Source: Zeugodacus cucurbitae (Eukaryota; Arthropoda; Insecta; Diptera; Tephritidae). From it: a stretch of 64,000 nt of DNA. Below the pieces are notes generated by a model. The model had not been told where the DNA came from. It did not search any database and saw nothing but the letters and a program-made list of their open reading frames with translations. Within the stretch, counting starts at the first letter, position 1. Every line of letters starts with the position of its first letter. This document shows positions 24,201 to 36,270 of the stretch, in pieces. The position numbers and the translations under genes were made by a program. The stretch covers positions 4,588,001 through 4,652,000 of the forward strand of contig NC_071670.1 in the NCBI RefSeq assembly GCF_028554725.1, given 5' to 3'.

Positions 24201-25826
24201 TTTTTTGAAAATATCTCCAAAGACAACCACTTATATATTTTTTGAGCACCCTAAAGCGCAAATAATTGCACTTAGCGTGCAGTATATCGAATTTCTTAAC
24301 TCCGACGCGCTCTAGTGCTACACTAATGCATATTCGACTAATAAATTACAATTACAAATTTCTTGTACAAGTAATAGGAGACCATCAGCGCTAGCTTTCA
24401 ATTTGCTTGTCGTAATTTTGACTCGTCGTATGCCCACGTGCATGAAATATGAGTTAGTGGCAACTGCCTATAATTATGCTCTATATATTTTGTGGTGCAC
24501 ACAAATGAACATAAACGTCAAACATCAACAGGTAATTAGTTTATCAAACGAAATTATGCATAAATTATGCGTATTGTGAAACCGGAATGCGTATTAACAC
24601 GCGCCGAATGTAATGTGATGACATGCACGTAGCGAGTTAAGGGTATTCACTGAGGTAGTTGAAGTGTTAATGTTCACCAGAACGCAATTTGAAGTACAAT
24701 CGAGGGTTTATTGTCAAATCGAAAATTATTTCTCGAAGCAAAAGCATTATAGGTCACTTTCATCAAGCTTTAAGCTGTGCCACAAAGCTTTCACTTTCAT
24801 TCACCGACAAAATGAATACCCTTTTTGAAGTTTTCCCCATCCTCCACATCAATTCTTCAGCTGCTACGCTCACTTCGTCAAGTTTTAATTAATTTTGCGG
24901 CTTTATTGTGTTTCAAGTTCTGCATAACGGTCTCAAGCAAAGACAATGTTTTTGTTTTTAATATGATAACTTAATTGGCAGCTGTCGGCAAACATCATAG
25001 CAGCAACCACCAAACAATAGCCAACTAAAAGACAGCTCAATTTACACGCGACGGCACTTAAGTGTCAGCAGAGAAGTGGCAAAAGCTCAACTCACCCCGT
25101 GTGACTTTGTCACAGTCATTAACTTGAAGTCGTTGCAAGCAATTGCTCTGTGGTCTGCATGTTAATTTGGTTGCAACAGTGCTGGGTCTCCAAGCGCTAT
25201 TCAGCTACTAACTCCATGCAGCTTGAGCCCTACAGCATGCTATAGCGTGGTTTGTTGCCTACATTTAGGCGCGTTGCAAGCAATGGAGCGCTATGCCAGC
25301 AACGCGCTTGTTATACTTTGCGTAACGACCTGCAACCGGCGCTACAATAGCAGCAACAACAATGTGCAGTAAAGGGCACCAACTTGAGACCACATTTTCA
25401 ACGTCATTATGAAGTTTTCATTGAGCAAATTGGCGGCAAGAAACTTGCTGTTGTTTGGAACAAGGTGTGAATGGCGCCGAGGGTACTTGTGATTAAAGTG
25501 CATTGTATGTCAACTGGTTGGTTGCTTTGAAGGGCGGTCGGTTGAATGAAGCGGAGTCAAGCGCCTAGTTCAGAGCTATTACTGTTTTGTTGGCACACCA
25601 CTACGCTTATCTGTGCCGAAGTTTAGCATTTGAGACACTTTTCGGGCGGTTTCTTACCAGGTGGTTCCTTCCGATGCTCAGAAGTCCGTAAAAGCTTTCT
25701 TTCGAACCTCTTCTAATGTTTATATCAAACCAGCTTCAAGACCTAAGAAGTATTTCCTGCTTTAGTTGCCACCTTCACTGGATCTCATCTTCTTAGGTAA
25801 CATTTACAAGAATTCTAGAAGAATTC
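24201..25826. other. Non-coding; no gene seen
   Basis: AT-rich at first, then of more balanced composition from about 24900 to 25660. Open frames are short, and no exon with acceptor and donor in consistent phase was found. No box of the surrounding array is present. Confidence 0.45.
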
Positions 25827-26152
25827 CTTGATTTACATCTACACAGGACCGTCGTGCTAATAATCAATGTCTTAAGATCAGATTTAGACGAATTCTAGAA
25901 GAATTTTTTGATTCAGTCTGTATCTTAACTGAGCCTTCTGCTCTAATCTGCGAATGATCAACTTTTTAGGGTCACATTAATTCAGGTGACTTGATTTACT
26001 TCTACACAGGACCGTCGTGCTAATAATCAATTTCTTAAGGTCAGATTTAGACGAATTCTAGAAGAACTTTTTGGTTTAGTCTGTATCTTAACTGAGCCTT
26101 CTGCTCTAATCTTCGAATGATCAACTTTTTAGGGTCACATTAATTCTTGTGA
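25827..26152 (+). repeat. Recent 163-bp tandem duplication
   Basis: Two head-to-tail units (25827-25989 and 25990-26152) are nearly identical, sharing ACACAGGACCGTCGTGCTAA and ending in AGGGTCACATTAATTC. Each contains GAATTCTAGAAGAA, a string that also occurs just before the first unit (25809), suggesting an older, partial third unit. Confidence 0.85.
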
Positions 26153-26868
26153 CTCCATAATTTTCCCTTCCACGTCTCACTGACAGCACGTTCCTTTCTT
26201 TTCGCCCTCCACATTCTCATCTCATTTCTCATCCATTCCTTTCTTATTGCTTTTCTGACTTATTTTCGTTGGATTACTTTAAACGCTTGCCTCACTTAGC
26301 CGCTTAACTCGATCTCGCTTCGCTTTCCACTAGCTCATTCAATACTTTTTTTTTAAGCCAAGCCGCACGTTGTCTGCTGCAAGCTTTTCTCAATTCCTTA
26401 CCTTCCGCGTGTACCCACTCATCATGCTATTCAGCTCTTTAATGCCTTAACCGCAGAATCCACTCAATCGCATTCAACCACTATTTGTTTCGCTGTCCAA
26501 CGCTGACATTGACACACTAAGCTCCGACAGAGCAACGGACGGACAGACGGACACACGGACAGCGAAGTAAACGGACTATGCTTGGCTGGACTGAGTGGAT
26601 GGACAACTGCATTATCCAACTTGCAGCAACACGCTTACAATTCAGTCTAGCATACAAGGTCACGTACATGTAAATCTGTAGGTGGGTGTGTGTTTGCGCG
26701 CTCTCGGCGGAAATTTAAAGTAATGCTGCGGAAATTGAAATTGAATTATGCGGATTGTTGTTACGCGTAAGCGTGAGAAAATTCCCTCGACCACGAAGCA
26801 GTTTTAGTTTCAAATAAGAAAGAAAAAATGTAGACGCAGCTGTGTTTTATTTAAAGTGTAAAAAGCTT
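26153..26868. other. Non-coding; short GGAC-rich tract
   Basis: Balanced-composition DNA with a CGGACGGACAGACGGACAC tract at about 26534-26552. Such tracts often sit inside fly transposon remnants, but no element could be delimited. No gene seen. Confidence 0.45.
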
Positions 26869-26880
26869 ATCTATGCCCAA

Positions 26881-28460
26881 GCGCCTTAAAGTATACTACA
26901 AGTTATACTATATCGAGCCTCAGTAAATTAAAGATTGCATAAAACGCTAGTGGGACAAAGGTTTCAGTAAGGTTAACGAATAAAGAACATTTTTTTTAAA
27001 TACAAAAAATAAATAAAAGTAACAGCGCCTAAAAGTATGTCTTTTTTTTCAAATATTTTTGGAAAAAAATTAACTGTTGATCAAAAAAATATATAACTTT
27101 AGCATTTTAGTTGATGCCCATAATATAACGCATTTGCAAAATTATAATCAACCGTTAAATCACCTCACAAATAATTGATTGCATACTTTTGTGCGTATAA
27201 TTTATATATTTGTATAAACCCACACAGCATTCGATTTACTGACTTTTTTACAAGAATTGTAATTACAAATGCTGCAAATTTCGAGTTTATTTGCCCATTT
27301 TGGAATGCTAGTGCCTAAAGGTAGGCAATACAATTTAAATATTTTTTATGTTTTTGTTCAAAAATGTTTAATTATGAGCCAAAACATTATTAATACGTAT
27401 TTTTACTGCTTATTCAAACATATAACCCATATATTGCACTAATAAAAGTAATATTTTACATAATTTTAGGCGCATTTTGAAATTATTTAACTATTACCTA
27501 CACAATTTTGCCTCATTAGCTATATAAATCATTTATCTGTAAAGTGTAAGCGCCGCTAATACATGTGCCACTAAATTAACGGAAACTTTTACATGCAGCA
27601 CCCAAATGTATGCAATAAAGTTCGAGTTAAATGATTTATGGCTAAATAAGTTGTAGAACTATTGTATTCACTGATTTCTATATAACAAAAATAAATAGTT
27701 TGAGTTTTCCAGTGAAATTCATAGCCTCTGCCGCTAAAAGTATGCAATATTTTTTGTAAATGCTTGAAATTTAAAATTTTACCTTGTTTAATGCATTTCA
27801 TTATTTTCTAGTTTTTTTTGTTAGAATGGCATTTAGCAATAAAGTTTTAATGCGAAACTCTTTGCAGTCAGCAATAAAAAGTATGCAATGGTAAATTTTT
27901 CTAGGGCAAGCATATGATTTTTTCGGATTTTTTCCACTTTATACAAAAAATAGTGAATAACATTCATTATTTAAGCAAGAATTTCTTGTAAAGAAAAGTT
28001 TTGTACATAAAAAAAAAAAAAATTTTTAGAGACTTTTATAAAGAAAATTTTTGCAAATTGTAGTAAAGTTCATATTATTAATTTAAATACTAAATTAATA
28101 CACATTTCATTGACATGCCTCTTAAAGCTATACTGGTTGTTATAATATGTATAATTTCAGAATTATGCAATTTCCCCTAAAAGTATGCATTGACAATTTT
28201 TTATATGCAATAGTATCTTCAAATTATATAACTTTTATTTCTGTAATTAAAACGAATTTCAATTTTATTGCAAATAAAGTCTGTTCACGCTTAACAGTAT
28301 GCTTTAAATATATATAAAATTTCACTTTCACCTAAAAGTATGCATTGCAAATTGTTTACATACAATCGTTTATTCAAATTATATAAGTTTTAATATTATA
28401 CAGCAAGCAAGTCATACCTTCATTGCAAATAAAGCCTATTAGCGCCTAAATGTATGCTTT
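26881..28460 (+). repeat. Box array, block 2
   Basis: Plus-strand boxes occur near 26881, 27025, 27311, 27598, 27731, 27871, 28170, 28288, 28329 and 28441. Steps are close to 112-144 bp or roughly twice that (286, 287, 299), as if single boxes had decayed in the longer gaps. Variants include TGCCTAAAGGTAGGCAA (27311), showing TAGGC replacing TATGC. Confidence 0.8.
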
Positions 28461-29640
28461 AAAATTATCTAACTTTCACTTTCCTTAACTGAAATGAATC
28501 TCTTCAATTCAACCTACATTTTCCGATGTCAACCAAAGAAAATACCGCATTGTGCAACTTCACAAAACTTCCGTTACCATTCCGCGCCAACTTTCCACAT
28601 TGTCAGCACGGAAATTATAACAAGCATGTCCATGGTAAAATATGCCACAGCAGTGTTGTTGCTTTATTCATAATGTTTGTTATTTCTGCTATTTATTTAG
28701 TTTGTTTTTTTTTTTTTGCGTATCTCTGCTGCTTTCGTTAATGGACAGCAAATTATCATTTTGCTCCAGTTGACGAGCGAAAGTAAATGTTGATATACAC
28801 ACAACACAACGAGCGCCTTGAATTATATTTCCTTTCACATAACCTCAACGCGTTGCCACAAGCACAGCAAATCACTTGAAACCTCAGCTACGGCCAAGGC
28901 AACTGGCACAAACGCCGCTGCCAAGTGAGAATAGCTGTGCTGTTTGGTTACGTCGTCGTCGCTTGGCTTGACTGTACGAGTCACGAGTATAATGAGTAGA
29001 CGCCCTTTTGTATGCTTCTTTTCATGCTTAGATAAACAGGCGAGTACGCCCGTGTGTAGGCTAAAATAACATTCACACACACACTCAAGTGAAATGGTGA
29101 ACAAAAACTCGTAGCAGCAGAAGGGTCTTTTCAAAAGGGCGCCAGCCGCATAAATACCCAGCGTTAGCCTACTTCACGGCGCAGCGCATTTAAGTTGCGC
29201 GCTCGCTACAGTTCCGCTGTTGGCATTTTCGATTTACGTTTACTTGACGTTGTGTGTGTTTTAGTGTGGTTGGATGGCGAGACGAGCATGGGGAATGCAT
29301 GCGTACTTATAACATTTATACAAATTATATTAAATCAAATATGTTGAATTGTGGACGCAGCGCGCTTTGTTCTCATACAATTATCATTGTGTATTCGGCT
29401 GTGTGTGTTGGTGTGTACAGCCATTGTTTCTAATTTCTTAGCAGCAACCTGTTGTTTGCATTGAACGCTCTGTGAATTGGCTCTTGAAGGGTAGCTGCTT
29501 GTGTGGGCGGGGTTGCTAGACGAACGAGGCAGGTGCATACTTTAAACTTATTTAAAGCATGATTTAGGGCGTTTATGTTATTACCTAAAATCTCATGCAT
29601 TTAACTATGGAAATGATTTAAAATTCGCAACAGTAATGAA
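28461..29640. other. Non-coding, more complex composition
   Basis: Higher GC and complexity than neighbours, especially 28800-29550, with short CA/GT tracts. The frames on either strand give no recognisable protein and no splice-consistent exon. This may be an intronic regulatory segment; that is an inference only. Confidence 0.4.
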
Positions 29641-31500
29641 TATTAAGTATTCAAAAGAGTTAAGATTGTAATTTTAATTTTTTTTTGTTAATATTAATGT
29701 TAGTTTTTTTTAGTTTAGTTTTATTTTTTTTTTTAATTTTCAATTTATTTTAAATATTATTTAAATAATTATTCCAGAAATTATTTCTAAATCGTTAAAT
29801 GATTTTTAAATATAAATCGTTATACAATTATTTTTTTTTTAATGTTTCTGTTAAAATGTATTAATTTTTTTTATTAATTTTCTTATTATCTTTATTTCTT
29901 ATTTGATTTTGAAATTTTATCATTTTAATAAGAATAAAAACATTTTAATTAAAAAAAAAAACATTTTAAAATGCAAAAAAATTGTTTAAATAATTGTTAA
30001 AAATTTAAAAAGAATTATAAAAAAATCAGATACACTTTTTATTTTTTAGTTATGCTTTCATAACTTTAATATTAATTTTGAACAGAAAATTTAGTTTTAT
30101 TACATTTTTAATATTTTATGTTCGAAAAAATTATTCTCTTATTTTCGAAAAATAGTATTTTTTGATTTTTTTTTAATTGTATTGTGTTCTGCGGCAATTC
30201 TTCTGCCGATAATAATAATACATTTTTTTTTTTTCAGAATTAAAAACAAATATTGTATAATAAATAAATATAATTAAAACCAAATTTAAATTAAAAAAAA
30301 TCAAACTAAATTAAAATTAAAAATGTTAAAAGAATTAAAAAAATAACTAAATAAGAATTTTCAAATAAATTTTTTTATTTTTTCATTTATATAGTAATAA
30401 ATATTAATATTAATTTTTAATTTTTGAAAATTCTTTATAGTTTTCAATTACCATTGAACTGAAAATTTAATTTAATTTAATATGTAAACAAGTTTTGGAG
30501 ATTATTTTTTAATTAAATATTTAACAAAAAAAGCTATGAAAAAAATTGTTTGAAAAAAAATTACTTTTTTTCTTTTGCACAAAATATTATTATTTTTTTT
30601 TAATTTTGGAAAATATTTTTTTATGTTTTGCAATTAATTTGAAATTGAAAATTTTGTATTATTATTTAAGAAAAGGAACTTTTTTATTTAAAGTATTTAA
30701 ACTAAAAAAAAATTAATTATGTATAAAAACTTTCAAAAAATATAAAACCAAAAATTATTGTTTTTTATAAAAAAAGTATAACATTTATTTTTTTTATATT
30801 TTTTTATTATTTTTTAATTTTTGGAAATTTTTTTTTCAATTTATTTTGAATTGAAGGAATTACTTTAGAACAATTGAAAATAATTAAAAAAAATTAAATA
30901 AGTATAAATAAAAATTTTAAATTTAAAAATTTTAATTGAAAAAATTTAAAATAAATATATAATTATAATTTTATTTTTAATATTTGAAAATATTATTTAT
31001 GTTTTGCAATTTATATTAAATTTTCAATTTAATTTTGAATTTAATTAAATTTTCTTTTAATTTTATTAAAGACAATTTTTTAGTGTATTGTTTATATTTT
31101 TAGGAACTTATAAAATTTAAAAAAAAAATATTTTTTTTATTTTCGCTTAAAATCATTCTTTGCCCTTATAAATTATGGAGCAGTTTATGGACTATATACA
31201 AATTAGGACTATACGGTAATAATTAAGCTATAGATATACATAATAACACTATGATATATTGAACCTAAATACTTTAATCAAAATATTTTTTTAAAATACT
31301 ATAATATTATATTTATCTACGCATGTTTATTTTTATTGAAAAAAAAAAAATTAAAAATCCCGTGTACAGCCCCGAAATATCCAACTATATAAATATCTTA
31401 ATATATCAAAATTTGTGTAATTTTTTTCAGTGTACCCCCTCTAAAAAAAATTATTATGTCAAGCATAAAAAAGATAACTAATAACCAAAATATGTTCCCC
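29641..31500. other. Very AT-rich low-complexity block
   Basis: Nearly continuous runs of A and T with few C or G, including long poly(T) and poly(A) stretches and AATTAAAAA-like strings. It ends directly before the candidate leader exon. No gene, word family or transposon termini can be seen. Confidence 0.75.
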
Positions 31501-31537
31501 TCATAATTATTTGCGAATTTTCTTTTCTTTTTTCCAG

Positions 31538-31820
31538 TTTCTCTGTGTGTGTGTAGTAGCCAACCAACTCCAAAAAAAAAAAATCAAACTCAAACTATCC
31601 ACATACCCATAGAAAACCCACAAATAAAAAAAAATATATATTATATCAAACCCTACATGTGTTTATGTGTATGTGTGTTTTATATGTGAAAAAAGTGGTA
31701 GTAATAAACCCCTTATACGTCAACAACAACAACAACACTAACAGCTATACAACAACCAAGTAGCCGCAGCAAGAAAAAGAAACTGGCCTCCACAACAGCA
31801 ACGGCTTACCAGCACAAAAG
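31538..31820 (+). other. Candidate non-coding 5' leader exon
   Basis: A strong 3' splice site (TTTTCTTTTCTTTTTTCCAG, ending 31537) opens this stretch and a donor (CACAAAAG/GTATAA) closes it. The interior contains GT and CAACAACAACAAC tracts and stops in all frames, like many fly 5' untranslated exons. A possible short upstream reading frame lies at 31657-31689. The acceptor for the following part would be 31932 or 31952. Transcript data would be needed to confirm it. Confidence 0.4.
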
Positions 31821-32050
31821 GTATAAATTTACTGCTACTTTGGCCACCCACAAATAAGCGCTTTTCAATTTCCTTTGCCTTGGCTTTTGTTGCGAATCGC
31901 TTGTCGTTTGTTGTTTTGTTGCCACCGCCAAGTTAAGTGCAAATTAAAACAGTCAAAATTAGTCCGCGTTGTCAACCGACGTTGCTGTCGCTGTCGCCGC
32001 CATCGCCGTTGTCGCCATTGTCATCGCCGTTGACGCCACAACTATGCGCC

Positions 32051-32115
32051 ATGTCAAAACTTCGGCATTACCGGTCCATAGATCAGCCCTGCGCCACGAC
32101 CACCATACGCAAAAA
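32051..32115 (+). CDS. Candidate first coding exon
   Basis: ATG at 32051 in the context GCGCCATGT starts a 21-codon segment including LRHYRSID and PCATTTIRK. The frame is open upstream to 31937, so an earlier start or an internal exon is possible. The donor AAAAA/GTTAGT is imperfect. It leaves two bases of a codon, which the first base of the next exon (33608) completes as lysine. That phase match is the main support. Confidence 0.5.
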
Positions 32116-35100
32116 GTTAGTTGGACAATTTGAAACTCAAAAAGAATTTTCTTCAAAAAATATTTAATTTTTGCATTTCATAAGTTTATTTCATTTGTAT
32201 AATACATCTCTGCTTAAGCTTTTGCTACTCTTCTAAGCTTTACTATAATTTTTTTTTTCGAAAAAGCTCTCAAAAGCTTAAATTTTTATTTTCGAAAAAG
32301 CTTCTCAAAGCTTTTTGCCTTTTTACCTATAAGCTTTAACTACTCATTACTACTACATTGCTTGCTTTGTATATATCTACGGTCTTTGCTTGACTCCTTT
32401 CGTATTTAACCTATTACTAACACTATATTATAGCGTAATGTGTTATAAAATTCTATAATTTATAAGTTATGCTTTCCCACTTCAGTGTAAATGGCTTTAG
32501 ATTAGTTTATTCTTACATAAAATTCTGCTATAATTCCTTAGAGCTTTTAACCATAACTGTAACAATGTTATGTATGTCTGCCTGCTATAAACTTTACTAT
32601 AATAATCATGTTTACGAACTCTGAAAAGCTTCCGCTGCATTTTGTGTTTTACTTATGCTCTTTAATAATATTAATGTTGTTCTCAAAGCTTTTGTGGTTG
32701 TGAACTTTGCTAAAAGAAGGTTTACTATACAAATTTCATAACAATAGTACATATGGAGGGATTTTCTATAAAAAATTAAATATATTCTGGCTTCGCGGTA
32801 CTTATGAAGCGATTTTTATGGCTTTATAAAGTTTGTCGAAATAATGCGTGAGTTTATAAGCTATAATAATGATTTAAGAGGTTTGTATTGAGAATGAAAA
32901 GTATATAAATTAAAGTATAAATATGCAGAGACCTTCTATAATAAATTATATTTTAGAAGCTTCGCAATTTCTATACGCGTTTCAAAAAAATTCAGATTAT
33001 TCCAGTGTTACCATACCGCAAAACTCGCTTTGGCCGCTTACATTAACTGCTTGAACATGTTGTAGCCTACCTATAGGCGCCTATTAAAGTTGTTAAGCCT
33101 TAAAAAACATGCATTCATAATAATTTACCGGACCTTTCGCTTATTTGTTTCATTATTTAGAATTGTTTCCAAACTCACTAAGGTTGTTGCCTACTTTTAG
33201 GCGCATGTTAAAGTTTAGTGTTAAGTTAAGTGAATACGTTTTTATGATAATTTATCGCATTTCACAGTCATATATATTTTTTTCAAGTATTTAGGTAAAT
33301 TTTCCAAACTTACTAAGAATGTTGCCTACCTTTAGGCGCTTATTAAATTTCCAAACACTCAATAAACGTGTAGTTCTAATAATTAAACGCATTTTTCGCC
33401 TCAAATATATATATTTTTTAAATTATTTAGAACTTTTTTCCAAACTTACCGCATGTCTTAACTGAAATAAAAAAGAAAAATTATATATTACTTTAGAATA
33501 ATAAATGATTACTTCATAAAACAATATTAAAAATTGCATGCATTTCAACTTCCTTAATCACACATTTCGCTAACATTTTTCTTCTCCCGCTATCGTTATC
33601 ATTTCAGGACCATGACAGCGGTATGCTTTGTCTGCAACCTGCCCATTTTGTCTCACCAGGTGGGCCTGGTGTGGCAGGGTGGAAATGGCTGGGACGATAT
33701 GGTCAGAGAGCAGGTGAGTCAAGTAGACTGCATAAGTTTGTTTTGCATAAGTTTTCGCTTTAAATTTACTAAACTTAATCACTTGCAGTTGGAGGAGTCT
33801 ACCATACGACAGCGTTTGGGTGGACGACGCGACTCAGCAGCACAAATAACCACGCCCCCTAGTACATCACCGCCACCAGGTGAGTTTCTAACCCGCTTCA
33901 GTCTTATAAAACTAACTCTAATTTTTATCTATTTCTCTTTTACACCTCTTCGCCAGGCCTCCAGCGTCGCCGGCGCAGCTCTCTAGCTCAACTCACCGAT
34001 ATTTTGCGCGAGTGGAGCGGTGGTGGCGCTGCCAAGCAGCAAACACAAACCCAACGTCAGAAGGCACAACTCAATCGGCGCGAAACCTTAGCTGACCTGG
34101 CGCGCAGTCTGCCTTGGCGCACTTCCACCACCGATGCGTCAACTGGTCCTGGTGGCGGCGGCGGCGGCACCACTTATATAACACCACGCAAACGTCGCGA
34201 GTCCAGCGCCGACTCGGGTATACGCAGCATGCGTTCACGTCGTGACTCGAACACGGCCGAGTTTGTAAAGCACTGGAATCGACGTGAAAGCACTGCCGCC
34301 GAGGAGCCCACTGTGGCCGTGCCTATTGTGGTGGAGAGTACCGGACGTAGCGTAAGTTTTTCGTCTATTTCGTGCACTTTATCTATATTTTCTTTGCTCT
34401 TTTGCTGTAAGCATTCATGCTAGTACTTACCTTTAGAATCCGTCCTAATTATACACTTTCTCTTCCACTTTCCTTTAAACTGCCTCTTCCTGCCCATTGT
34501 ACCATTTGTTGTGTATGTATTACCTTGTGCAAACGCCTAATTGCAGAGCTCGCGTCGCGGCTCGGGTGAAAGTTATCTCTCGAGTCGTCGCGACAGCAAC
34601 ATTGGCCGTGCCACCACGCCGCCTCCGCCACCCAAGAACAGCGGCATGATCGCGAAGAAACGTGATTCGTTAGCCGCACCCGATTTTCCCAACTTCCGAC
34701 AAGAGCAACGTCCTTCTACAAGTTCAGCTGGCTCTGATTCAGTACCGTTAATATCTACTACCAACTATCATCAGGTCGATTCCGCTTGTCAAGCATTACC
34801 GCCACCAACAATCATCACTAGCTCGGTAACACCGCCGGCCACAAGTCCTACCGCACCGTTGAAGGGACGTCGCGACTCGACTACGCAGTGTGGACGCGTT
34901 AATCGTCGTGATTCTAAAGCCGGTATATCACCGGAACGTGCGCCACGCTTGCAACGTCTACAACGGCAAGCAACTGCTTTCGATGAGAGCTGCCTGCCTG
35001 GCGGCAGTCGACGTGGCTCACAGCCGGCGCTTAGCCCCGATCCGCCGGAGGATTGCCCGGGTGCGCGCACGTCGCGTCGTGATTCGCTTAGTCCGGACAG

Positions 35101-35622
35101 TGCATCACGCGGCGGACGACGTGATTCACGCGCACATCTCTCACCCGATCGCAGTCACGATCGCGATGGCAGTCCACGGCGGCAGACGCTGCGACGACAG
35201 AGCTCGTCGGCTGCGCGCAGCTCACGTTCTCCCGATTCGAATAGCTGTTGCTCGTCGCGTGATCCGAGTCCATGCTCGCGACCACCACCATTGGTGTCGG
35301 CGGAGACGAGTTCGCGTCCGGCCATAAGAAGACAATCGACCACTGAAGAGATCTTGATAGCACGTGGTTTTCGGCGCCAGTCGACTACGGAGGAAATGAT
35401 ACGTTGCCGGAATTTTCGACGTCAGAGCTCACAGAGCGACGATGTGTGCCGGTGAGTAGCGGAAATGAGCATATCGAGTGCTGAGGTTTTAATTTATAAA
35501 TATTTATACTGTTTACAGTTATCGTGGACGTCGTGACTCAAGCGCACAAATTATTGATGGTACCATCGGCACAATGACAGTGGAGACAACCAGCACCTTC
35601 TTCGATTCGAGCACTCAGACCG
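32051..35622 (+). CDS. Spliced host gene: basic protein with ~20 RRxS/T sites (partial)
   Basis: Joined exons 32051-32115, 33608-33713, 33789-33879, 33957-34351, 34547-35451 and 35519-35622 keep one frame with phases 2, 0, 1, 0, 2 and 1. The product is 555 residues so far and open at the C-terminus. A CxxC pair lies at residues 28-31. The rest is Ser/Arg/Pro-rich and probably disordered, with RRDS, RRGS, RRQS or RRES repeated about 20 times, which is the consensus of PKA-type basophilic kinases. Near the end are two copies of FRRQS or IRRQS followed by TTEE. I do not recognise the gene. The multiple PKA-like sites and giant introns would suit a neuronal signalling or scaffold protein, but that is speculation. 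GC-rich codon use sets it apart from its surroundings. Confidence 0.8.
32116..33607 (+). other. Intron with AAGCTTT words and three boxes
   Basis: This 1.5-kb intron holds AAGCTT words near 32216, 32235, 32274, 32298, 32308, 32331, 32622, 32684 and 32955. Near its end it holds three minus-oriented boxes (TAGCCTACCTATAGGCGCC at about 33063, TTGCCTACTTTTAGGCGC at about 33187, TTGCCTACCTTTAGGCGC at about 33321). The last three units also share TTTCCAAACT(C/T)AC upstream, revealing diverged tandem units of about 130 bp between 33040 and 33450. Confidence 0.65.
33608..33713 (+). CDS. Coding exon with CxxC pair
   Basis: The acceptor ATCATTTCAG/G and donor GAGCAG/GTGAGT are both strong. The 106-bp exon enters in phase needing one base and leaves in phase 0. 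It encodes AVCFVCNLP, a CxxC pair that could be half of a zinc site, then GGNGWDDMVREQ. Other forward frames contain a stop or break the join. Confidence 0.75.
33789..33879 (+). CDS. Coding exon, first RRDS
   Basis: A 91-bp exon between CACTTGCAG and GTGAGT, phase 0 to 1. It encodes LEESTIRQRLGGRRDSAAQ followed by a Thr/Pro/Ser stretch. The flanking introns are only 75 and 77 bp, typical of fly short introns. Confidence 0.85.
33957..34351 (+). CDS. Coding exon with Arg/Ser motifs
   Basis: The acceptor CTCTTCGCCAG precedes 395 bp ending at AGC/GTAAGT. It encodes QRRRRSS, LTDILREWSGG, NRRETLADLARSLPW, a polyglycine run, KRRESS, SRRDSN and NRREST. The RRxS/T motifs recur about every 15-40 residues. 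It leaves in phase 0. Confidence 0.9.
34547..35451 (+). CDS. Main RRxS-repeat coding exon
   Basis: A 905-bp exon from CTAATTGCAG to GTGTGCCG/GTGAGT. It encodes at least twelve RRxS/T motifs (SRRGS, SRRDS, KKRDS, GRRDS, NRRDS, SRRGS, SRRDS, GRRDS, PRRQT, LRRQS, IRRQS, FRRQS twice), separated by Pro/Ser-rich linkers and SP sites. The segment RRQSTTEE occurs twice, 16 residues apart. Long antisense frames over this exon are shadows of its GC-rich repeats. Confidence 0.95.
35519..35622 (+). CDS. Last coding exon seen in the window
   Basis: A 104-bp exon between GTTTACAG and GTGAGT, phase 2 to 1. It encodes YRGRRDSSAQIIDGTIG and then TVETTSTFFDSSTQT, an acidic/threonine-rich stretch unlike the basic repeats. 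The strong donor means the coding sequence continues; no following exon was found within the window. Confidence 0.85.
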
Positions 35623-36270
35623 GTGAGTACACTTTTAATATATTCGAATTTAGATTTAAAAAAAAAAGGAAGAGAATATACATACTTCGTCAAGTGTAGG
35701 TATGTACAGCTTTTGTAAAGCTTTATGGTTTTGTAATAGATATTGTTGCGAAGGTCCTGTCAGTTCAAGAATAAAAATATAAGCGAGTTAATTTGAAGTG
35801 AAGCTTTTCTAAAGCTCATTTTTGGATCTTCCTTTAAAGTTTTTGAATGTTTTTTGACGAAAATTGGGACTATTGATCCAAATTATGTGAAAGTTTGAGT
35901 TCGATTGCCTTCTGTTCAGATCGGGTTGGACTTGGTGATGTTTTGGATTGGATGCAAGCGAAGCTTTGCTAAAGCTCTTTATTCTTTCAGAAAAGCTTTT
36001 GAAATCTTGACATAAAGTCGGACTTTTGAACCAGATTGTGAAAAATTTCAAGAAAGAAGCGTAAATTGTGAAGAATTTAATGTAAAAATGAGAAAAACCA
36101 GCTCCCAAATTAAGCTTATAACCTGAAAGCTTTCTGCGACTCTTTTACGATAGACTATGACTGATCCACAGTCACTCCAAGTTTTAAAAGCGTAGACTCG
36201 AACCCTTCGCCAGGTTTCTTATCGATTCAACTCTGGAAAACCAGCTTCCGAGCTTTAACAAAAACTCTCT
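35623..36270. repeat. AAAGCTTT word domain after the exons
   Basis: AAGCTTT or AAAGCT words occur near 35718, 35802, 35961, 35993, 36110, 36127 and 36250, often as pairs such as AAGCTTTTCTAAAGCT. The same word fills the intron before the exons (32.2-33 kb) and returns at 38640-38690. This is the start of the long downstream intron. Confidence 0.6.

Noticed and set aside
23289..28460. Boxes as POU octamer sites (ATGCAAAT-like)
   Set aside because: Many copies have TAGGCAAC, TATGCTTT or TATGCATG instead, which breaks the octamer, while the GCGCC half is kept.
33608..33713. FYVE/RIM-type zinc finger
   Set aside because: Only one CxxC pair is visible and the following residues do not match that family, so I do not name the domain or gene.
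34789..35363. Antisense and off-frame reading frames over the main exon
   Set aside because: They are shadows of the Arg/Ser-repeat codons; the plus-strand frame alone is consistent with the splice phases.
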